From an uncultured Collinsella sp. (lineage in GTDB: Bacteria; Actinomycetota; Coriobacteriia; Coriobacteriales; Coriobacteriaceae), in contig URZN01000001.1 in the NCBI GenBank assembly GCA_900552345.1, positions 1 through 20,577 of the forward strand: DNA of 20,577 bases, written 5' to 3'. Positions 12,816 to 20,577 of the stretch are shown here, piece after piece (position 1 is the stretch's first letter; each line of letters opens with the position of its first letter). The notes beneath the pieces are model-generated. The model saw only the letters and a program-made list of their open reading frames with translations, had not been told where the DNA came from and made no database searches. The position numbers and the translations under genes are program-made.

Positions 12816-15458
12816 CTACAGCGCGCCGGAACCGGCTTGCATCATGCCGCCGGGGCCCGAGGTCACGCCGCCGCTCACGGGCGCGGCGTTGCCGGTGTGC
12901 GGTGCCGCCGGAGCGGTATCGCCACCGAGCGTGCCCGCCGGACGCGGTGCCGGGATCTCGCCCGTGCCATGGCTAAAGACAAACTTGCCATCGGCCACGT
13001 CGCACAGGACGGTATCGCCCTCGCCCCACTCGCCGGCCAGAAGCTCCTCGGACAGCGGGTCCTCGATGAGCTTTTGAATAGCACGGCGCAGCGGACGCGC
13101 ACCGTTGGTGAGGTCGGTACCCTCGGCCACGATCTTGTCATAGGCCGCATCGGTGAGCTTGATGTTCATACCGTTGGCAATCAAACGCTGACGCAGATCG
13201 TCCACCAGCAGGTGCGCGATCTTGGTGAGATTCTCGCCCGAGAGCTTCTGGAACACCACAATGTCGTCGATACGGTTGAGCAGCTCAGGGCGGAACAGGC
13301 GCTTGAGCTCGCCCATCGCGCGGCCGCGGATCTCACTCGAGGTGAGGCCCTGCTCGCCGGTGGTGCCAAAGCCAACGCTTGCATCCTGCGCAATCTCGCG
13401 GGCGCCCACGTTAGACGTCATGATGATCACGGTGTTGCGGAAGTCGACCGTCTTGCCCTGGCTATCGGTCAGACGACCCTCCTCCAGCACCTGCAGCAAG
13501 ATGTTGAAGATATCGGGGTGCGCCTTCTCGATCTCGTCGAACAGCACGACCGAGTACGGATGGCGACGAACGGCCTTGGTGAGCTGGCCACCCTCGTCGT
13601 GACCGACGTAACCCGGAGGGCTACCGATGAGCTTGGAGACCTCGAACTCGCTACCGAACTCGGACATGTCGAAGCTGATGAGCGCATCCTTGTTGCCAAA
13701 GAGGTACTCGGCGAGCGTCTTGGCGAGCTCGGTCTTGCCCGTGCCGGTGGGACCCAGGAAGATAAAGCTGCCGCCGGGGCGACGCGGATCCTTGAGCGGC
13801 GAGCGGCTGCGGCGCACGGCCTTGGCAACTGCCTCGACAGCCTCATCCTGACCGATGATGCGCGTCTTGAGCACACTTTCGGCTTGCAGCAGGCGACGGC
13901 TCTCGCTCTCGGTAAGCGAAGACACCGGCACGCCCGAAGTCACGGACACGATGTCGGCGATCTGGGAGACATCGATGGTGAGCGGGCTGGCGTCGAGCTC
14001 GGCGGTCCAGGCGGCCTTGGCCTCGGCGAGCTCAATCTCGGCGGCCTTCTGCTGCTCAGTGATCTCGGCGGCCTTGTTCATGTCGTCGCTCTCGGTGGCC
14101 TCCTGCGCGGCGGCCTTAAGCTCCTCCACGCGATGCTCGGCCTCACGCACCGGCTCGGGCGCGCGATTCGCGGCGATGCGAGCGCGGGCACCGGCCTCGT
14201 CAATGAGGTCGATAGCCTTATCGGGCAGGAAGCGATCCTGGATGTAGCGGTTGGAAAGGTTCGCGGCGGCCTCGATAGCACCCTGCGTATAGCGCACATG
14301 GTGGTGCTCCTCGTAGCGCGGCTTGAGCGCGGTCAGGATCTTGACCGTGTCCTCGACGCTCGGCTCCTCGACATCGATGGTCTGGAAGCGACGCTCGAAG
14401 GCCGGGTCCTTGGTGAGGTACTTGCGGAATTCCTCGGCCGTGGTGGCGCCGATAATCTGGAAGGCACCGCGCGCGAGCACGGGCTTGAGCATGGAGCTCG
14501 CGTCGATGGAGCCCTCGGCAGAACCGGCACCGATGATAGTGTGCATCTCGTCGATAAACAGGATGACGTCGTCGGCTTCGGTGGCCTCCTGGATCACGTT
14601 CTTGAGGCGCTCCTCAAACTCGCCGCGATACTTGGCGCCCGCAACGAGGCCCGGCAGGTCGAGCGTCCAGATATTCTGGTTCATGAGGTTCTCGGGCACG
14701 TTGCCGGCTGCAATCTGCTGAGCCAGGCCCTCGACGATGGCCGTCTTGCCCACGCCGGGGTCGCCCAGAATGAGCGGGTTGTTCTTGGTGCGGCGCGAAA
14801 GAATTTCCATCATACGCTGGACTTCCTTTTCGCGACCGATTACAGGGTCGAGCTCGCCGTCGCGCGCCTTCTGCGTGAGGTTGGTCGCGAACTGCTTAAG
14901 CGTATCGGTGCCACTCCCCTTTTGCTGAGAGGCATCCGAGCCGCTAAAGAACGGCAGGCCCGCACCGGGACGACCGGCACCGGCGCCGGCGAGCGGACGC
15001 TTCTTGTCCTGGTCCTTGGCGGTGAGTTTCTCGATAGCCTTTTTGATGGAGGCGGACGACACACCCAGGCGCATGAGGATGTCCATGGCCATGCCGTTGC
15101 CCTCTTCGACGATGCCGATCAGCAAGTGCTCGGTCGACACGTAGGTCTGGTTGTTCTCACGCGCCACGCGGAACGAACGCTCCATCACGCTAATGACGAG
15201 CGGCGTAAAGGCGAGCTTGGCCGCCTCGGTCTCCTCACTGGGCTCGGGAACCGTGGTCTGGACCTCTTTGAGAGTATCCATGATGTCATCGTAGGAGATG
15301 TCGAGCGAACGCAGCGCCTCGGCGGCAATGCCCTCGTCCTCCTTGGCAAGCGCGAGCAGCAGGTGCTCGGTGCCCACCTTATTTGAATGAAGATCGAGCG
15401 CCTCCTGTTTGGCCATCGACATGACCTTGCGCGCTCGATCGGTAAATCTATCTAACAT
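12816..15458 (-). CDS. clpC: ATP-dependent Clp protease ATPase subunit ClpC
   Basis: ClpC is a hexameric AAA+ unfoldase that feeds proteins into the ClpP peptidase. The 880-residue product has two Clp_N repeats (about 5-65 and 78-140), D1 with Walker A GDPGVGKT (232-239) and Walker B ILFIDE (299-304), a coiled middle domain with alternating Glu/Ala/Lys (about 435-485), and D2 with Walker A GPTGTGKT (569-576) and Walker B VVLFDE (about 637-642). The last 50 residues are Pro/Gly/Ala-rich and low-complexity, which is longer than in Bacillus ClpC. The ATG at 15458 is preceded by AAGGA; an upstream in-frame start adds 11 unrelated residues. Neither ctsR nor mcsAB is adjacent. Confidence 0.97.
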   Translation of the reverse strand: MLDRFTDRARKVMSMAKQEALDLHSNKVGTEHLLLALAKEDEGIAAEALRSLDISYDDIMDTLKEVQTTVPEPSEETEAAKLAFTPLVISVMERSFRVARENNQTYVSTEHLLIGIVEEGNGMAMDILMRLGVSSASIKKAIEKLTAKDQDKKRPLAGAGAGRPGAGLPFFSGSDASQQKGSGTDTLKQFATNLTQKARDGELDPVIGREKEVQRMMEILSRRTKNNPLILGDPGVGKTAIVEGLAQQIAAGNVPENLMNQNIWTLDLPGLVAGAKYRGEFEERLKNVIQEATEADDVILFIDEMHTIIGAGSAEGSIDASSMLKPVLARGAFQIIGATTAEEFRKYLTKDPAFERRFQTIDVEEPSVEDTVKILTALKPRYEEHHHVRYTQGAIEAAANLSNRYIQDRFLPDKAIDLIDEAGARARIAANRAPEPVREAEHRVEELKAAAQEATESDDMNKAAEITEQQKAAEIELAEAKAAWTAELDASPLTIDVSQIADIVSVTSGVPVSSLTESESRRLLQAESVLKTRIIGQDEAVEAVAKAVRRSRSPLKDPRRPGGSFIFLGPTGTGKTELAKTLAEYLFGNKDALISFDMSEFGSEFEVSKLIGSPPGYVGHDEGGQLTKAVRRHPYSVVLFDEIEKAHPDIFNILLQVLEEGRLTDSQGKTVDFRNTVIIMTSNVGAREIAQDASVGFGTTGEQGLTSSEIRGRAMGELKRLFRPELLNRIDDIVVFQKLSGENLTKIAHLLVDDLRQRLIANGMNIKLTDAAYDKIVAEGTDLTNGARPLRRAIQKLIEDPLSEELLAGEWGEGDTVLCDVADGKFVFSHGTGEIPAPRPAGTLGGDTAPAAPHTGNAAPVSGGVTSGPGGMMQAGSGAL

Positions 15459-15489
15459 GCTCGTTTCCTTACATGAGTTCATCGAAATC

Positions 15490-15517
15490 AAAACGCCCGC
15501 CCGTCGGCGGCGCTTTT
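15490..15517 (-). terminator. Weak hairpin between the tetR-family gene and clpC
   Basis: On the minus strand AAAAGCGCCGCC and GGCGGGCGTTTT pair with two bulges around a GACG loop, followed by GATTT. It may end transcription from the TetR-type gene or act in the clpC leader. The imperfect stem keeps confidence low. Confidence 0.4.
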
Positions 15518-15650
15518 GTCTCTTTACCCACAGGTTGTCTATGTTAACAGCTGGAGGAATATCTATAAACCCGGCTCACATGAATGCAGGTTATGACCGC
15601 ATCGCGGGACTCACCGCGCGATGCGCGACAGGCGCCCCGCAAGAGAAACC

Positions 15651-16340
15651 CTAGGCGTCTTTCACCACGTCGGGACTCGTCGCACGCGATGCGCGATAGG
15701 CATCGGCCTCCTTGGAGACGCGTTCGAGCAGCTCGAATGTATCGACGCCCTCGACTTGCGCGACCGTTTCCACCGTCTGCATGGCGACCGCCCTCAGGTA
15801 CGCGCACGCGCTGTCCCCCAGCTGCTCGAGGTCTATCTCCTCGCCGCCCTCCCGGGCAAAGCCGACCGCCATCACAAAGCCCATGATGCCCGAGACCAGA
15901 AAGCCCACCGCAAAGCTCGAATCTGCCTTGAGCTCTTCTCCGTCGGGGTGGACGATCTCTCTCACGCGGTCGATGATGATCGTATGGATGCCCTGCACGA
16001 CCTGCTCGGCGGCACCCGCCCTCATGGTGATGACGATGCGCCGCAGCAGGCAGCGGACGTCGCGCCGGTCGAACGCCGAAAGGTCGCCCTCGCTCGAAAA
16101 ATGCCAGAGGACATCGGTGATGAGCTCGTTATCCTGCAGCAGCTGGGCTATGGCGATGGCGACGAGTTCATCGAAATCGTGAAAATAGTAGTAAAACGTT
16201 CCGCGATTGCACTGGGCGGCGCGGGTCACCTCGCCAACCGACAGCTCGAAGATGCTGTTGTTCTCGATGAGCTCCCAAAACGCCTCGATGATACGGGTGC
16301 GTGCATCGGGCGCATCGGCGTCCTTACGCGGTCTCGCCAT
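15651..16340 (-). CDS. TetR/AcrR-family transcriptional regulator
   Basis: A 229-residue regulator with a typical TetR N-terminal helix-turn-helix (about 12-60): TRIIEAFWELIENN, then FELSVGEVTRAAQCNRGTFYYYFHDFDEL, the hallmark YYYF segment at the end of the recognition helix. The C-terminal ligand-binding part is divergent, so the inducer is unknown. The ATG at 16340 lies inside the last codons of the upstream dehydratase-activase gene (17-base overlap), with GGTGAGG upstream; a GTG three codons earlier is possible. The overlap implies coupled synthesis, suggesting it senses a metabolite linked to that protein or represses the same operon. Confidence 0.9.
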   Translation of the reverse strand: MARPRKDADAPDARTRIIEAFWELIENNSIFELSVGEVTRAAQCNRGTFYYYFHDFDELVAIAIAQLLQDNELITDVLWHFSSEGDLSAFDRRDVRCLLRRIVITMRAGAAEQVVQGIHTIIIDRVREIVHPDGEELKADSSFAVGFLVSGIMGFVMAVGFAREGGEEIDLEQLGDSACAYLRAVAMQTVETVAQVEGVDTFELLERVSKEADAYRASRATSPDVVKDA

Positions 16341-19300
16341 GCGCCTCACCGCACCCCTGCGCCTTGGCGTTCATGATGAGCATCTGAAGACGGTTCTCCA
16401 CGTTGGCGAAGCTCACGTCGGGATCGTAGTCGAGCGGCAGGAACTGCGCCGTGGGATACTGCTCCTTGAGCGCATGGATGAGCCCGCGCCCCACGACATG
16501 GTTGGGCAGACACCCGAACGGCTGCAGGATCACGAAGTTGCGGCAGCCGCGCTTGGCGTGCTCGAGGATCTCCGCCGGAATCAGCACGCCCTCGCCCGCA
16601 TCGAACGTATGGTGCAGGATCTTATCGCTCGCGCGCACGAGCTCGGGCATGCGCGTCGGCGGCTCGTAGAGCGGGCTCGCCGCGCCCAGGCGGTCGCAAC
16701 GGTCGTGCGCGAGCTCGAACAGGTTGTCCGCCGTGGCGTACCAGGCCTTTTCGGGCAGCGACAGGTCGACGTGGAACTCGCGCGACTGCGCATGCTTGTA
16801 GAAATAGGTCTTGCGGATCACGTCGGTCATGCGCGCCTCGATGACCTCGAGCCCGTTGTCCTCGAGGTAGCGCTCGATCTCGTGGTTGGCGCCGAGATGG
16901 AAATTGAGCAGGTACTCGCCCACGATGAGAACGGTCGGATGCGGGTTCGAGCGGTCGTACGGAACGGCGTCCATGATCGCAAGCGCGCGTTTGAAGCCCG
17001 TCGCCTGGCCTCTCAGCCCGGAGCGCTCCATGCCCTCGATAACCTCATCGAGCGCGCGGTCGAACGCAGCGTCCGCCGCGCCCTTCTCGAGCTCGTAGGG
17101 ACGGATGCGCCTAAGCATGGCCTCGAGGGCATCGATCATGGGGAGACCGTAGGCGATCTGGATGCTCGGGCCAAGGCCGAGCTTGAAGCCCGGATGCGCA
17201 TTGTGGGCATCGACGTCGTCGTTGGTGAGCACCGGGACATAGTCGTATCCCGCGTCGTCGAGCGCGCGGCGCAGCAGGGGCATGTAGTGCGTCAGGCGGC
17301 AGTCGCCGATATACTTGCCAGTCACCACGGCGACGTCGTGCGGGTCGTACTTACCGCTCTCGAGTGCCGCGAGCGCCTCGCCGATCACGATTTGCGCGGG
17401 GAAGCAGATGTCGTTGTGCACATAGCGTTTGCCCAGGCGGATGGCATCCTCGCGCCCGATATCAAGGGCCTCGGCGCGCACGCCCTGATTGCGCATCGCC
17501 GCGGTCATGAGCCTGCAGAACGCATGGGAGGTGTTGGGGACCAGCGCGATCTTGTCGTGCCGGTCGCGCTTGGTGTACTTGACCTTATACGGGTCGTCGA
17601 GCGGATGGACCGCGTGCACCCGGGCGCCCTCGGCACGCTCCTCCGCGCGACGACGGTTGACCGACTCGATAAACGAACGCACGCGAATGCCCATGGGACC
17701 GGCGACGTCGCTCTCATCGAGCTTGATCATCATCGGAACCTTGGAGCCCATCTCGCCCATCATGCGCGCGATCTCGTCGGTGAGATACGCATCGTGGCCG
17801 CAGCCGAAGCTGCCCATCTGCACGAGCTCGAGCTCGGGCGTCGATGCGACGATGACCGCGCACGACAGCATGCGCGCATGGTAGTTGTTCACGATGTCGA
17901 TGCGGCTGTTGGAAAGATCGACGTTGCAGACCCCCGGCACCGCATCGGGCGTCAGCACGGGGATGCCGCGCTCAGAGAAGAGCTTGGGCAGCCCGTGGTT
18001 GACCAGCGGGTCGTTGTGGTACGGGCGCGAAGCGATCACCACCGCGTAGCCGCCGTCCTCGCGCACGTTCTCGAGCACCTGCCTGCCGCGCAGCTGCAGC
18101 TGGTTCTCAAACGTCTGCTGCGCGCGGTCCGCCTGCTCGGTCGCCTTGGCAACCAGGTCGGCATCGATATCGAAGGTCTCCTTGCACCACGCCTTGAGCT
18201 GGCGGTTTCGGTCGCCCTCGTCGTACCAGTGGAACAGCGGCGTATCGAACGGAACGCCGAAACGCTCCTCCGGGTTATCGGAATTGCGCATCACGTAGGG
18301 GTATCCCTTTACGACGGCGCACATCCACTCGCTGGTAGAGGCGGTGTTTTCGGTGGGCACCGTCGTGATGATGGGCATGAAGATGCGGTCGACGCCGGCG
18401 TCGACGAGATTGCGGATGTGCCCGTGGACGAGCTTGGCCGGGAAGCACACGGTGTCGGATGTGACGTGCGCCAGACCGCGCTCGTACATCGCCTTGGTGC
18501 TGCGTCCCGAGACGCGCACCTTAAAGCCGAGCGTGCTGAAGAACGTCGACCAGAACGGCATGGTGTCCCAGAACTCGAGCACACGGGGAATGCCGATCGT
18601 GACATCGCGCCCCCCGCAGACGGGAACCGTGGGGTACGACTCGAACAGCAGCTTCTCGCGGTCGACAAAGAGATTGGGGGCAGCCGCGGTCCGGTCGCGC
18701 CCCGTGCCGGGTGCCTGTGCCTCGCAAGCACCCTGCGGACGCAGCTCCTCCGCCGCGGGAACCTCGCGCACGAGCTCATCCCATGAGATGGCGCCGCCGC
18801 GCGGGCAGCGATTGCCCGTGACGTAAAGCGAGCCGTCGCCAAATGCCACGACCGCGCGCTGGCAGCGGTTGTTGCACCGACGGCAGGTAACGCCGCCGAA
18901 CTCGCGATGCTCGAAGCGCTCCACGGCATCGAGCCCGATAAACGACGTGCCGGCGTCGCCCTTGCGGCATTCCTCGCGCGCGAGCAGGGCGATACCGATA
19001 GCGCCCATCAGCCCCGGGTGGGGCGCACGCGTGACGGGTTTGCCCAGATACTGCTCGAATGCGCGCAGCACCGCGTCGTTTCGGAACGTGCCGCCCTGGA
19101 CGACGACTTTGTCGCCCAGACGGTTGAGATTTGAAACGCGAATGACCTTGGTGAACACGTTCTCGATAATCGAACGGCAGAGACCGGCCATGATGTCGCC
19201 CGGACCCTTACCGCGCCGCTGCTCGGAAACGACGCTGCTGTTCATGAACACCGTGCAACGGCTGCCGAGAACGGCGGGGGCTTTGGACGAAAATGCCTCG

Positions 19301-20532
19301 GTCGCGATATCCTCAACGGCTATTCCGAGGTTTTTGGCAAAACCCTCGAGGAACGAGCCGCAGCCCGCAGAGCACGCCTCGTTGACGACGATATCGGTCA
19401 GCACGCCGTGGTTGAGCCAGATGGCCTTCATATCCTGTCCGCCGATGTCGAGCACGAAGGTCGCATCGGGAACGCATGCGCACGCGGCGCGGGCGTGCGC
19501 GACCGTCTCGACCGTATGGTAGTCGGCGTGGAACGCGCGCGCGAAAAGCTCCTCGCCGTATCCCGTGGTGCCCACGGCATCGATCGCAAGCGTGACTCCC
19601 GCTGTCTCCCAGCGGTTCTTCAAGCTGACAAGACCCTGTTGGGCGACGTCGAGCGGTCTGCCGTTATTAGACGCGTAGAACGAATCGACAAGCTCACCCG
19701 CCTCATCGACCAGGGCGAACTTGGTCGTCGTGCTCCCCGAATCGATACCGAGCGCCACACGCACCGTCTCTCCGGGCGCATACGCATCCGGACCCTTTGC
19801 CGGCGTCTCTTTGCCATGGCGTGCCGTAAAATCCGCCTGCTCGGCAGGTGTGGCAAAAAAGGGCTGGGCAAGACGTCCCTCCCCGCTTGCGGGCGCGACC
19901 GTCTCGAGCTTATCCAGCCGGACAAAAGCGTCGGGAAGGTCGATCGGTTGGGACGATGCGAACATGTCGGTCAGCGACAGGGCGGCACCGCGCGCGACCA
20001 TGATCTGCGGATCGCGCGGGACGATAACCTGATCGTCAGATAGATTCAGTTGCTCCCGGAACACGCGGACCAGCGTGGGGTTGTAGGCGAGCGTACCGCC
20101 CTCGAAGATTACCGGCGGCTCGATGTCGATACCCTGGGCCAGACCGCCGATCGTTTGGCGGGCGACCGCGTGAAGCGCCGAAAGCGCCAGGTCGGTGGTA
20201 GGAATGCCCTCGTTGAGCAGCGGCTGGATATCGGTCTTTGCGTACACGCCGCAGCGGCCCGAGACCTCGTGGACGGTCGTTCCCCGGCTTGCGAGCTGCT
20301 CGAACTCGCCCGATTCGGTGCCGACCCCCATGAGCTTTGCCATCTCGTCGATAAATGCACCGGTACCGCCTGCGCACGAGCCGTTCATGCGCATGTCGGC
20401 AACCTCGATGTCTCCCTTATCGTTGGTGCGGAAGAAGATCATCTTGGCGTCTTGGCCGCCCAGCTCGATGGCGCAGCGCGTCTGCGGATAGAACCTGCTG
20501 ATCGCGAGCGCGTTGGCGACCACCTCCTGAAC
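16324..20532 (-). CDS. Acyl-CoA dehydratase activase-related protein, fused double activase (5' end missing)
   Basis: Relatives (HgdC, BcrA/D) are iron-sulfur ATPases that energise electrons for 2-hydroxyacyl-CoA dehydratases or benzoyl-CoA reductases in anaerobes. The 1402 genomic residues hold, in order, the end of a first activase domain (1-190; LGGQDAK, CAGGTG with Cys53, Cys94); a complete second one (260-520; GIDSGSTTTKFALVD, LDIGGQDMKA, Cys387/391 and Cys426, likely [4Fe-4S] ligands); a Cys cluster C550-x2-C-x3-C with Cys576; a DUF2229-like region; and HgdB/COG3580-like domains with HNDICFPAQIV and TGKYIGDCR. The first activase lacks its N-terminal ATP loop because the contig stops there. 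An apparent GTG start giving MYKRQ lies in adapter sequence and is not real. The substrate is unknown. Confidence 0.9.
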   Translation of the reverse strand, partial: VQEVVANALAISRFYPQTRCAIELGGQDAKMIFFRTNDKGDIEVADMRMNGSCAGGTGAFIDEMAKLMGVGTESGEFEQLASRGTTVHEVSGRCGVYAKTDIQPLLNEGIPTTDLALSALHAVARQTIGGLAQGIDIEPPVIFEGGTLAYNPTLVRVFREQLNLSDDQVIVPRDPQIMVARGAALSLTDMFASSQPIDLPDAFVRLDKLETVAPASGEGRLAQPFFATPAEQADFTARHGKETPAKGPDAYAPGETVRVALGIDSGSTTTKFALVDEAGELVDSFYASNNGRPLDVAQQGLVSLKNRWETAGVTLAIDAVGTTGYGEELFARAFHADYHTVETVAHARAACACVPDATFVLDIGGQDMKAIWLNHGVLTDIVVNEACSAGCGSFLEGFAKNLGIAVEDIATEAFSSKAPAVLGSRCTVFMNSSVVSEQRRGKGPGDIMAGLCRSIIENVFTKVIRVSNLNRLGDKVVVQGGTFRNDAVLRAFEQYLGKPVTRAPHPGLMGAIGIALLAREECRKGDAGTSFIGLDAVERFEHREFGGVTCRRCNNRCQRAVVAFGDGSLYVTGNRCPRGGAISWDELVREVPAAEELRPQGACEAQAPGTGRDRTAAAPNLFVDREKLLFESYPTVPVCGGRDVTIGIPRVLEFWDTMPFWSTFFSTLGFKVRVSGRSTKAMYERGLAHVTSDTVCFPAKLVHGHIRNLVDAGVDRIFMPIITTVPTENTASTSEWMCAVVKGYPYVMRNSDNPEERFGVPFDTPLFHWYDEGDRNRQLKAWCKETFDIDADLVAKATEQADRAQQTFENQLQLRGRQVLENVREDGGYAVVIASRPYHNDPLVNHGLPKLFSERGIPVLTPDAVPGVCNVDLSNSRIDIVNNYHARMLSCAVIVASTPELELVQMGSFGCGHDAYLTDEIARMMGEMGSKVPMMIKLDESDVAGPMGIRVRSFIESVNRRRAEERAEGARVHAVHPLDDPYKVKYTKRDRHDKIALVPNTSHAFCRLMTAAMRNQGVRAEALDIGREDAIRLGKRYVHNDICFPAQIVIGEALAALESGKYDPHDVAVVTGKYIGDCRLTHYMPLLRRALDDAGYDYVPVLTNDDVDAHNAHPGFKLGLGPSIQIAYGLPMIDALEAMLRRIRPYELEKGAADAAFDRALDEVIEGMERSGLRGQATGFKRALAIMDAVPYDRSNPHPTVLIVGEYLLNFHLGANHEIERYLEDNGLEVIEARMTDVIRKTYFYKHAQSREFHVDLSLPEKAWYATADNLFELAHDRCDRLGAASPLYEPPTRMPELVRASDKILHHTFDAGEGVLIPAEILEHAKRGCRNFVILQPFGCLPNHVVGRGLIHALKEQYPTAQFLPLDYDPDVSFANVENRLQMLIMNAKAQGCGEAHGETA

Positions 20533-20577
20533 CTGTCTCTTATACACATCTCCGAGCCCACGAGACCGGAGCCTATC
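20533..20577. other. Illumina Nextera transposon-end adapter (sequencing artefact)
   Basis: Bases 20533-20551 equal the Tn5 mosaic end CTGTCTCTTATACACATCT. They are followed by the read-2 adapter CCGAGCCCACGAGAC (20552-20566), an 8-base index CGGAGCCT (20567-20574) and ATC, the first bases of the P7 sequence. It is untrimmed library adapter joined to the contig end and should be removed. Confidence 0.98.

Noticed and set aside
12837-15386. An 849-codon open frame on the plus strand opposite clpC
   Set aside because: It is exactly antisense to a certain clpC gene, and its Leu/Gly/Arg/His-rich translation resembles no family. Long antisense frames are expected in GC-rich genes.
16207-18786. 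An 859-codon open frame on the plus strand opposite the activase-related gene
   Set aside because: Antisense shadow of a gene with clear motifs. Its translation is full of Arg, Val, His and Asp in the pattern of a reversed GC-rich coding strand.
20533-20547. GTG start giving a complete activase protein beginning MYKRQ
   Set aside because: These bases are adapter sequence; the known family begins with a full ATP-binding domain that is missing here.

Overview
The window looks like a contig end from a GC-rich, anaerobic, Gram-positive bacterium. My best guess is a gut member of the Coriobacteriia such as Collinsella. That is an inference from three things: the GC-rich coding bias, a disA-ispD-ispF-cysS-rlmB-yacP cluster of the Bacillus/actinobacterial 'yac' type, and a giant acyl-CoA dehydratase activase-related protein typical of anaerobes. 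The last 45 bases are not biological. They are Illumina Nextera adapter, so the true genomic sequence ends near 20532.

Layout. 1-790 is a tRNA-Tyr, tRNA-Thr(GGT), tRNA-Met, tuf transcription unit on the minus strand with a clear sigma70-type promoter; tuf runs off the left edge. 791-1331 has no gene but is full of inverted repeats. One is an 18-bp perfect inverted repeat carrying DnaA-box-like cores. Another is a set of four copies of a 16-bp motif in two inverted pairs exactly 80 bp apart. 1332-1513 is a self-contained tRNA-Thr(TGT) unit with its own promoter and terminator. It is followed by a 23-bp imperfect inverted repeat and a partial duplicate of the tRNA-Thr anticodon/T-arm region.

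1679-7279 is a minus-strand housekeeping operon: disA (c-di-AMP synthesis), ispD and ispF (MEP isoprenoid pathway), cysS, rlmB (23S rRNA methylation) and yacP/rae1 (ribosome-linked endoribonuclease). Most junctions overlap or nearly touch. The exception is 255 bp between cysS and rlmB, which holds two tandem copies of a long folded element whose stems differ by compensating changes. I consider this the strongest candidate for an undescribed element here. 7434-8272 is mntP, a manganese exporter, behind a yybP-ykoY manganese riboswitch and ending in a strong terminator.

8248-10067 is a hipBA-type toxin-antitoxin operon with three copies of a 15-bp operator-like motif, the first inside the mntP terminator. 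10193-11650 is pepD. 11799-12691 is a second toxin-antitoxin pair, combining a RelB/DinJ-like antitoxin with a PIN-domain toxin. 12816-15458 is clpC. 15651-20532 pairs a TetR-family regulator with a very large, 5'-truncated protein of the 2-hydroxyacyl-CoA dehydratase activase family; the regulator's start codon lies inside the end of the larger gene, so the two are probably translationally coupled.
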